From: Planctomycetota bacterium
GTDB taxonomy: Bacteria > Planctomycetota > Planctomycetia > Planctomycetales > Planctomycetaceae
Assembly: GCA_003669575.1 (NCBI GenBank)
Contig: QWOR01000233.1
Location: 1-8,292 of the forward strand
Reading direction: 5' to 3'
DNA: 8,292 nt
The notes under the pieces were generated by a model. It made no database searches. It was not told where the DNA came from and saw only the letters and a program-made list of their open reading frames with translations. Within the stretch, counting starts at the first letter, position 1; every line of letters starts with the position of its first letter. The position numbers and the translations under genes were made by a program. Shown one piece after another: positions 1-7,353 of this stretch.

Positions 1-602
1 ATGCGTTCCTTGGCCGCGTAGCCGCGGAACGGATCGTGAACACCTTCGTGGGACATCTCGATCACCTTACGGTGCTGGCCCACGACAAAGAGGGTTCCGA
101 CTTTGTGGCTCTCGCGACCTTCGCGTCCGATTTCCACAGCCAGGTCAACTACCCGTCGGAGCGTTTCGAGTGGGACGTGAGTTTCCAGCCGCTGCAGGTC
201 TCGCGTCGTCAGTCGAGCCAGACGCTCCGAGAGGCTGATGACGCTGATGGTGTCGATGTGCTCACGGTCAAATGCTGTGTAGACGACGACCACCTTGTCT
301 CCCGTGGAGACGAGGTTGTCGGCAATGGCTTCGAGCAGGGCCTGGCTGACCTGGACCTGCCGCGTGTGCGGTTCGTGGATCAAGGGAACCAGCGTGACTT
401 TGTCCTCAAGGCAGGCCTGCTGCACGTCGGGTTTATGCGAAGCAACGATTAAAGGCGTTTTTCCAACGATCGATTTGACCGCGTGCAGGTCGTACGGGAC
501 GTCAGCCAGCAGTAAAATTGCAGTGGCTCGAGCCCCCCCCACGAGAGAAGCTGCAGCTGTCAGCAGACCAACTAATGTCGGGGGGAGTGATTGCCGCGCC
601 AT
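1..602 (-). CDS. DacZ-like diadenylate cyclase (PK-like + DisA_N domains), 3' part cut by window edge
   Basis: Reading from the ATG at 602-600 toward the left edge gives 200 codons with no stop. Residues ~10-120 form an alternating helix/strand domain with segments such as AILLLADVPYDL, TPLIVASHKPD and GDKVVVVYTAFD. These resemble the pyruvate-kinase C-terminal-like domain found in archaeal DacZ proteins. Residues ~150-200 enter a DisA_N (diadenylate cyclase) fold: EIGREGRE at ~157-164, then VGTLFVVG at 168-175, KVIEMS and DPFRGY at 190-195. Family members join two ATP into the second messenger c-di-AMP. The catalytic DGA and RHR motifs normally lie further downstream and are outside the window, so activity cannot be judged. 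A run of eight G on the coding strand falls at codons ~21-23. A candidate promoter lies about 60 bases upstream. The domain call rests on remembered family motifs. The exact start is less sure, because the Shine-Dalgarno sequence (AGG just upstream) is weak. Confidence 0.8.
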   Translation of the reverse strand, partial: MARQSLPPTLVGLLTAAASLVGGARATAILLLADVPYDLHAVKSIVGKTPLIVASHKPDVQQACLEDKVTLVPLIHEPHTRQVQVSQALLEAIADNLVSTGDKVVVVYTAFDREHIDTISVISLSERLARLTTRDLQRLETHVPLETLRRVVDLAVEIGREGRESHKVGTLFVVGQHRKVIEMSHEGVHDPFRGYAAKER

Positions 603-662
603 AAACCTGAAGCCAATTGAAACGAGAGCCGACTGAGTTGAGCAAAGTCCTACCGTCGTCGA

Positions 663-690
663 AGTTTAGGCGACGTGTGGCCTCCGTCAA
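663..690 (-). promoter_or_regulatory. Candidate sigma70-type promoter for the diadenylate cyclase gene
   Basis: On the minus strand TTGACG (690-685) is followed after 16 bases by TAAACT (668-663). This is five of six matches to the -35 consensus and four of six to the -10. Transcription would begin near 656, leaving a leader of about 55 bases before the ATG at 602. It is a pattern match only, and planctomycete promoter consensus may differ. Confidence 0.35.
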
Positions 691-733
691 TTCGCGAGCC
701 CAAAAAGCGAAAAACACTCGCCGATAGCAGGTT

Positions 734-768
734 TTTCATTCAGCAATGAAATGTCGATTTGCTCGACA
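734..768 (-). terminator. Two tandem small hairpins after the Nudix gene, possible terminator
   Basis: Two perfect inverted repeats lie back to back. TGTCGA/TCGACA (752-757 and 763-768) has a 5-base loop. TTTCATT/AATGAAA (734-740 and 745-751) has a 4-base loop. They begin 24 bases after the stop codon of the Nudix gene on the minus strand. Neither is followed by a proper U-run, so intrinsic termination is doubtful. They might instead protect the 3' end of the mRNA or be chance. Confidence 0.3.
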
Positions 769-792
769 CTTGGGACTGGCTAACAGAAGAGT

Positions 793-1218
793 TTACGCCC
801 AGCGCTGCTCCTCTTCTCGCCGCTGGGCTCGATCCCAGAGCAACGAGACGACTTCCTGATTCGCATCCGGGAATCGCAGCCCGCACAACTCGCGCAGGTC
901 GACCCAGCGGAACGGAGGCGTTGGCGTCAGATCCGCCTCCGGGAACTCCGGAACACTGAGGTAGAAGCTGAGGTCGACCGTGGCGTGCGAGTACTCGAAC
1001 CGCCGGTGGTAGAGTGGCTGGGTGACGATGATGGAAAGATTTGTCTCTTCCTTACATTCGCGTACAGCACACGCGGAAGGCGTCTCGTGAGCGATACATT
1101 TTCCCCCGGGAAACTCATCGTAGCCTGCGAGTGGACCCGTGGGGCCGCGAACGCCGACCAGATACCGATCGGCGTGCTCGACCACTGCGATCCCGACACG
1201 CACCAGCTTGGGAGGCAT
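793..1218 (-). CDS. mutT: MutT-type Nudix hydrolase (likely (8-oxo-)dGTP diphosphatase)
   Basis: The protein has 141 residues, the usual size of a single-domain MutT. The Nudix box spans residues 39-61: G39, E45, then R53-E54-x-x-E57-E58, which holds the metal-binding glutamates. The usual glycine near its end is N60. It is preceded by the MutT-like EFPGGK (35-40). Near the C-terminus FPDAN (116-120) matches the FPxAN motif of E. coli MutT, whose Asn119 contacts the 8-oxoguanine base, so N120 points to purine nucleotide cleaning. MutT enzymes hydrolyse oxidised dGTP to the monophosphate and lower A:T to C:G mutation; they are cytoplasmic. I chose the ATG at 1218 because GAGGA sits seven bases upstream and similarity begins at residue 5. 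The frame is open further upstream to 1530, but only through the repeat block and the wrong frame of fabI. A related Nudix specificity cannot be excluded. Confidence 0.88.
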   Translation of the reverse strand: MPPKLVRVGIAVVEHADRYLVGVRGPTGPLAGYDEFPGGKCIAHETPSACAVRECKEETNLSIIVTQPLYHRRFEYSHATVDLSFYLSVPEFPEADLTPTPPFRWVDLRELCGLRFPDANQEVVSLLWDRAQRREEEQRWA

Positions 1219-1225
1219 GGGGAAA

Positions 1226-1230
1226 TCCTC
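1226..1230 (-). promoter_or_regulatory. Ribosome binding site that fixes the Nudix start
   Basis: GAGGA on the minus strand lies 7 bases before the ATG at 1218. This supports the 141-residue product over the 245-codon open frame that runs back into fabI. Confidence 0.7.
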
Positions 1231-1233
1231 AAG

Positions 1234-1336
1234 AAGCGAAAGGGCAAAAGGCAAGGAAGCGTATGGCGAATAGCTGATCGCCAGACTCGAAGCAGCGATT
1301 GACCTCTGGCCATCAGCCATCCGCCAATCGCCATCT
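1234..1336. repeat. Degenerate heptamer repeat block with inverted arms between fabI and the Nudix gene
   Basis: On the minus strand, 1336-1309 reads as four consecutive 7-mers: AGATGGC, GATTGGC, GGATGGC and TGATGGC, followed by CA. On the plus strand, 1261-1281 reads GTATGGC, GAATAGC, TGATCGC, again followed by CA. The two arms are therefore inverted copies that differ by one heptamer. They can pair as ATGGCGA/TCGCCAT (1263-1269 with 1328-1334) plus an 11-bp stem with one mismatch (1273-1283 with 1307-1317), around a 23-base loop. A weaker 7-base rhythm (AAGCGAA, AGGGCAA, AAGGCAA) continues at 1234-1254. The block fills nearly all of the 127-base gap. It might act as a terminator or processing hairpin for fabI mRNA, or be a dispersed extragenic element. 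The function is unknown. Confidence 0.6.
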
Positions 1337-1345
1337 GCCTCTTCT

Positions 1346-2173
1346 CTAACCTTCCGACGCTGCTTCTGCCTTGATGGCGTCGAGCGGAGGTCCACCCATG
1401 ACATGGTATCCGCAGTCAACGTGCAGGGTTTCGCCCGTGACGCCGCTCGACAGATCGCTGAGCAGGAACATACCGGTCTTCCCGACTTCCTCTTCGCTGA
1501 TATTGCGACGCAAAGGAGAGAAGGTCTCATACAGGGTCAACATTTTCTTGAAGTCACCCACGCCGCTGGCGCTGATCGTTCGGACAGGACCGGCGGAGAG
1601 AGCGTTGACGCGAATGCCCGAAGGACCGGTTTCGCTGGCCAGGTAAGTGACCGCACTTTCGAGAGCTGCCTTGCACAGCCCCATCAGGTTGTAACCGGGG
1701 ATGACGATCTCGCCGCCGAGGTAGGTCAGCGTCAGGATGCTGCCACCCGCGTTCATGATCGGCTTGGCCCGACCGGTCATGGCGATCAGACTGTAAGCAC
1801 TGATGTCCATGGCCAGCTTAAAGCCATCGCGGCTGACGTTGTAAACCGGCCCGGTCAGGTCCGCGGGAGGCGCAAAGGCGATCGCATGGAGCATGAAGTC
1901 GATCTGTCCCAGTTCGCTCTTGATGGTGGCGAATGTGCGGTCCAGATCGGCATCACTCTGAACGTCACACGGGATGACGAATTTGGCACCGATCGGGTCG
2001 ACCAGCTTCCGGACTTTGTTTTCGTTCTTGGGACGGGCGGGGTCCTTGTCGGGCATGTGCGTAAAGCCCATGACAGCACCCTCTTTGGCGAGTTGCTGTG
2101 TGATGGCCCAAGCGATCGAGTGGTCATTGGCGATGCCGAAAATGACGCCCTTTTTGCCGTCGAAAAGACCCAT
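1346..2173 (-). CDS. fabI: Enoyl-[acyl-carrier-protein] reductase (NADH), FabI type
   Basis: This 275-residue short-chain-dehydrogenase-fold enzyme reduces trans-2-enoyl-ACP to acyl-ACP, the last step of each fatty acid elongation cycle, in the cytoplasm. The N-terminal cofactor segment GIANDHSIAW (13-22) is the FabI form of the Rossmann glycine motif. The catalytic set is complete: Y151 in TYLGG, then Y161 and K168 in GYNLMGLCK, equivalent to E. coli Tyr146, Tyr156 and Lys163. RVNALSAGPVRT, SPLRRNIS and the terminal GETLHVDCGYHVMG are typical of the family. Residue A99 in LHAIAFAP occupies the position of E. coli Gly93, near the triclosan site; Bacillus FabI also has alanine there, so this alone says nothing about drug resistance. 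The ATG at 2173 follows GAGGG at a 7-base distance. Length and start match the family. The gene stands alone, without other fab genes nearby, and has its own candidate promoter. Confidence 0.96.
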   Translation of the reverse strand: MGLFDGKKGVIFGIANDHSIAWAITQQLAKEGAVMGFTHMPDKDPARPKNENKVRKLVDPIGAKFVIPCDVQSDADLDRTFATIKSELGQIDFMLHAIAFAPPADLTGPVYNVSRDGFKLAMDISAYSLIAMTGRAKPIMNAGGSILTLTYLGGEIVIPGYNLMGLCKAALESAVTYLASETGPSGIRVNALSAGPVRTISASGVGDFKKMLTLYETFSPLRRNISEEEVGKTGMFLLSDLSSGVTGETLHVDCGYHVMGGPPLDAIKAEAASEG

Positions 2174-2205
2174 GGCTGTTCCCTCTCAATGTGCGAAATC
2201 CGTGG

Positions 2206-2251
2206 TTCACGGTGAAGGAGAGAACATAACGAAGTCTTCACAACCGATCAA
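2206..2251 (-). promoter_or_regulatory. Candidate fabI promoter with a palindrome at the expected start site
   Basis: On the minus strand TTGATC (2251-2246) and TATGTT (2228-2223) are separated by 17 bases. Each has four of six consensus matches. Transcription would start close to 2216. A perfect inverted repeat TTCAC-G-GTGAA (2206-2216) lies exactly there, overlapping a second one, CCGTG/CACGG (2200-2204 and 2208-2212). The position would suit an operator, but I recognise no known regulator site in it. Confidence 0.35.
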
Positions 2252-2421
2252 CGCGGGGCTTGGCGATCCGTGAACACCCATAGACCAACGCTGATGAAGT
2301 CGGATTTTACCGCTTCAATCCGCATACCTTCCCAGCATTTTTCCCCATGTCCCGACCGGTGGACGACCGTGTTGCGTATGAATCACTCGGACGTGTCGGC
2401 ACCACCCGGTTTGCAGGCCAT

Positions 2422-3423
2422 TTAGAGCTTGAGATTTTCAGGCAACCGGTAGACCAGCTTGGCGTTCCCCGACCAGAGTTTTTCCCGATCGGCAGCTGGG
2501 CGGGTCTCGATGATCTTGGTCAGAGCCGAAATCCAGTCGCTCAGAGGAGCACCGAGCAGGCACACTGGCCAGTCACCGCCGAAGACCACGCGGTCCGGAC
2601 CAAAGGAGTCGAGGCAATGATTCACCACGGGAGCCAATGTCGCCGCTGTCCAACCCGGTTTGGCGGTCGCGATGATGCCCGAGATCTTGCAGAAGACATT
2701 CGGACGTTTGGCGAGAGCCTCGATGTCACGTTTCCAGGCCACAGGATCGTGGACCGGTTTCACTTCCCCCGCAGCAAAAGCAGTGACATCGGCGTTGCCG
2801 CAATGGTCAAGCACGAACCGCGTGTCGGGGCACTTCTCGGTCAGCTGCAATGCATCAGGCAAGTCATCGGGCCGCATACAGAGGTCGAAGTTCAGGTCCA
2901 TCTTGCCGAGCAGCTGGATTCCCTTCACGAACTCCGGCTGCAGACAGTACCCCTTCGGAGTCGGATCGCCGTGCAGCACCTGACGCACGCCCTTCACATG
3001 GCCCGATGCGGCGTGCTTCTTGATGTAGCTCTCAAAGTCCTTCGATGCCGGACGTCCGCCAATGACAGCGGCGACCATCGGGTGCTTGGGGTTCTGGCAC
3101 AGGCCGATCACGAGTTCCGCCTCCGCATCGAGCTGGGGTTCCTCAATGTCGATCTCCATGTAGACCGTCCGCATCAAGCGGCCCGCCGTCGCTGCTGCAT
3201 ATTCCTCGCTGCGGTAGTTGTGCTTGAGGATTGCCGGTGCCCCGGTCAGCCACGCCATCTTCTGCTTGGAGAGATCCCACAAGTGCTGGTGCGTGTCGAT
3301 CCGCAGGAGCTGGGCCTCGGCTGCTTGACCGGCTGTTGGCGAAAGCGTGACCGCTCCCCCCATGACTGCAGCTCCGGTGGCGAGCACGGAATGACGCAGA
3401 AACTCGCGACGTGATTGAGTCAT
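2422..3423 (-). CDS. Tat-exported amidohydrolase family 2 protein (sugar-lactonase-like)
   Basis: The protein has 333 residues from the ATG at 3423. It opens with a twin-arginine signal, SRREFLR at 4-10, then a hydrophobic Ala/Gly/Val stretch to ~31 and a likely cleavage after GQAA (~32-35), so export of the folded protein is predicted. The mature part is an amidohydrolase-2 (PF04909) TIM barrel like L-fucono-, L-rhamnono- and pyrone-dicarboxylate lactonases (COG3618). Visible motifs are IDTHQHLWD with the metal-type HxH at 45-47, HVKGVRQVLHG at 142-152, FVLDHCG at 203-209 and FGGDWPV at 281-287, where D284 is the conserved C-terminal aspartate. AGGA lies eight bases before this ATG. An in-frame ATG at 3501 would place 26 extra residues before the Tat motif and is rejected. 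It lies 89 bases behind the oxidoreductase gene, which suggests a shared sugar or sugar-acid pathway. The substrate is unknown. Confidence 0.87.
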   Translation of the reverse strand: MTQSRREFLRHSVLATGAAVMGGAVTLSPTAGQAAEAQLLRIDTHQHLWDLSKQKMAWLTGAPAILKHNYRSEEYAAATAGRLMRTVYMEIDIEEPQLDAEAELVIGLCQNPKHPMVAAVIGGRPASKDFESYIKKHAASGHVKGVRQVLHGDPTPKGYCLQPEFVKGIQLLGKMDLNFDLCMRPDDLPDALQLTEKCPDTRFVLDHCGNADVTAFAAGEVKPVHDPVAWKRDIEALAKRPNVFCKISGIIATAKPGWTAATLAPVVNHCLDSFGPDRVVFGGDWPVCLLGAPLSDWISALTKIIETRPAADREKLWSGNAKLVYRLPENLKL

Positions 3424-3512
3424 GGGAGCTGTCCTGAAATCGGATGTCGGAAGGAGATCGTCTCCCGGCACAAGCAGAAGCGACGCCGGAAGTTTATTCA
3501 CTCGTTATGGAC

Positions 3513-4583
3513 TTACGCCGGGCGCTGCGGATCACTCACCAGCGGCAGCGTTACCTTGCGACCGGTCCAGGCCGACTGGTAGATCGCGAGGATAATCTCG
3601 ACGCTCTTGCGCCCTTCATAGCCATCAATGGCGGGGCGTTGTCCGGCGTTCACTGCCGCGATGAAATCCTCGAACTGTCGTTGGTGGCCGACGAAGGAGA
3701 TCGCCTTCGGGTCGCTGGCCCCGCCCGAGTTGCCCGACTTCTTGGCCAATGACTCGCGGAGCGCGGCATCGCCCGCCTCTTCATTCTCGAACTGCCACAT
3801 CAGGACGTCGTCCTGTTCGATAATGGCTGATCCTTGCGAGCCGTGAATCTCCGTTTTCTTCAGCAACCCTGGCCAGGCAGCTGTGGTGGCTTCGAGGGTA
3901 CCGATCGCTCCGTTCCTGAATTTCACAACAGCTGCGCCAACGTCTTCGACTTCGATCCGCTCGTGGGCCAGTGTCGAGGTCATGCCGATGACTTCAACCA
4001 CTTCGCCCATCATCCAGTAGAGCAGGTCGACATTGTGGATCGCCTGATTCATGTAGGCTCCGCCGCCGTCCAATGCCCACGTCCCGCGCCAATTGCCGCT
4101 GTCGTAGTATTGCTGCGTCCGCCACCACTTCACGTAGGTGTCACCCAGGGTCAGGCGGCCAAATCGCCCGGCATCGATCGCCTGCTTCAGGGCCAGATTC
4201 GCTGGGGAGAAACGCGAAGGCAGGATCGCCCCTAACTGAACCCCCGCCTTCTCACAGGCCTTGATGATCGCATCGCAGCGAGAGAGGGTGATTTCGAGTG
4301 GCTTCTCGACCAGCAAATGTTTTCCCGCCCTGGCAGCTTCGACAGCGGGCTCCATGTGAGCTCCACTGGGGGTACAGATCGTCACGATCTGGATGTCGGG
4401 ATTGGCGAGGAACTGATCGAGATCGTCGTATCCCTGGCAGCCATATTCCTTGGAGAATTCGCCAGCCCGGCCCGGTACTCGGTCGAAACATCCGACGAGC
4501 TTCGCTCCCGGAATCGCTGCAATCGCCTTGGCGTGAAAGTGGGCGATCATCCCCGTTCCAATGATGCCGAACCCGTTTGTCAT
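3513..4583 (-). CDS. Gfo/Idh/MocA family NAD(P)-dependent oxidoreductase
   Basis: The protein has 356 residues. The N-terminal Rossmann domain carries GIIGTGMIAHFHA (6-18), D34 at the end of the second strand where it can bind the NAD ribose, and CTPSGAH at 70-76. The family's EKP motif, with the catalytic-site lysine, is at 93-95. The C-terminal alpha/beta domain contains the conserved DGGGAYMNQAIHNVDLL (172-188), in which H183 is the expected catalytic histidine. These enzymes oxidise or reduce a hydroxyl of sugars, inositols or sugar nucleotides. No signal peptide is visible with the ATG at 4583, which has GAGG seven bases upstream, so the enzyme should be cytoplasmic. The frame is open back to 4670, but that extension has no family similarity. 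It is probably first in a two-gene unit with the exported amidohydrolase. Specificity cannot be read from the sequence. Confidence 0.92.
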   Translation of the reverse strand: MTNGFGIIGTGMIAHFHAKAIAAIPGAKLVGCFDRVPGRAGEFSKEYGCQGYDDLDQFLANPDIQIVTICTPSGAHMEPAVEAARAGKHLLVEKPLEITLSRCDAIIKACEKAGVQLGAILPSRFSPANLALKQAIDAGRFGRLTLGDTYVKWWRTQQYYDSGNWRGTWALDGGGAYMNQAIHNVDLLYWMMGEVVEVIGMTSTLAHERIEVEDVGAAVVKFRNGAIGTLEATTAAWPGLLKKTEIHGSQGSAIIEQDDVLMWQFENEEAGDAALRESLAKKSGNSGGASDPKAISFVGHQRQFEDFIAAVNAGQRPAIDGYEGRKSVEIILAIYQSAWTGRKVTLPLVSDPQRPA

Positions 4584-4752
4584 TGATGAGCCTCGATGAA
4601 GTGCTGGGGCACGATAAATCTTCCCCGGTCTGGAGGGTGTCAGAATGACTTCCCGCCCAGCGGATCGCAACCCAATTGAGGAGCGGGAACGGATTGTCTG
4701 GACCAGATGTCTATGTCAGAGTGAAATCAGCGATCGCCTCTTCGAGGCTCAA

Positions 4753-4769
4753 GAGGTGTGTGTCACCTC
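4753..4769. repeat. Short perfect inverted repeat, possible operator
   Basis: GAGGTG and CACCTC flank the 5-base centre TGTGT in the middle of the divergent region, about 165 bases from either start codon. It could be a dimeric regulator site or chance. No matching known operator comes to mind. Confidence 0.25.
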
Positions 4770-4922
4770 AGCCTGTGTAAACAACGTCCGAGGGTTCGTG
4801 AATATTCCCAGATTATCGCGGTCACGGTTCCCAACCTGTGTCCCGCCCTTGCAATTCTCCCCTGATCCTCAAAAATCCAGTTTCCCGCCGGGCGAGGTGC
4901 GCTTGAGGTGGGAGTTCTCGAT

Positions 4923-4926
4923 GAGG
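4923..4926 (+). promoter_or_regulatory. Ribosome binding site favouring the ATG at 4932
   Basis: GAGG ends five bases before the ATG at 4932. The alternative GTG at 4908 has a GAGG about ten bases away and would only add eight residues without family similarity. Confidence 0.55.
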
Positions 4927-4931
4927 TCTGC

Positions 4932-7295
<2,364 letters not shown>

Positions 7296-7341
7296 TGTCA
7301 CTCCCTCTAGATTCCTCGCCCTCCCGGAACATTGACTGCCC

Positions 7342-7345
7342 GGAG
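7342..7345 (+). promoter_or_regulatory. Ribosome binding site for the prepilin peptidase GTG start
   Basis: GGAG lies eight bases before the GTG at 7354. An in-frame TGA at 7333 limits any upstream extension, so this site supports the GTG over the internal ATG at 7378. Confidence 0.6.
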
Positions 7346-7353
7346 CATTCCCC

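Larger units (their letters stand above)
4584..4931. other. Divergent intergenic region, non-coding
   Basis: This 348-base stretch separates the minus-strand oxidoreductase from the plus-strand topoisomerase and must hold both promoters. I found no good -35/-10 pair in either direction. The clearest structure is the perfect inverted repeat GAGGTG-TGTGT-CACCTC (4753-4769). Short open frames here, for example plus-strand 4645-5028, have no recognisable protein and run into the topoisomerase gene in another frame. No RNA gene is recognised. Confidence 0.5.

Noticed and set aside
36..452. Plus-strand open frame of 138 codons at the left edge
   Set aside because: It is antisense to the DacZ-like cyclase; only the minus-strand reading shows family motifs.
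502..717. Minus-strand open frame of 71 codons upstream of the cyclase
   Set aside because: It overlaps the cyclase N-terminus in another frame, has no recognisable similarity and no clear ribosome binding site.
1219..1530. N-terminal extension of the Nudix protein by 104 residues
   Set aside because: It reads the heptamer repeat block and then fabI in the wrong frame, has no family similarity, and a good Shine-Dalgarno sequence precedes the ATG at 1218.
1862..1890. FabI Ala at the E. coli Gly93 position as a triclosan-resistance sign
   Set aside because: Alanine occurs at this position in ordinary FabI proteins such as that of Bacillus, so it carries no resistance meaning by itself.
1403..2215. 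Plus-strand open frame of 270 codons
   Set aside because: It is antisense to fabI, which has intact catalytic residues; the long frame follows from high GC and codon bias.
2347..3414. Plus-strand open frame of 355 codons
   Set aside because: It is antisense to the amidohydrolase, and its translation is rich in Arg, His and Val without recognisable motifs.
7296..7353. Terminator between the topoisomerase and prepilin peptidase genes
   Set aside because: The 58 bases contain no stable hairpin followed by a T-run, so readthrough seems as likely as a separate transcript.
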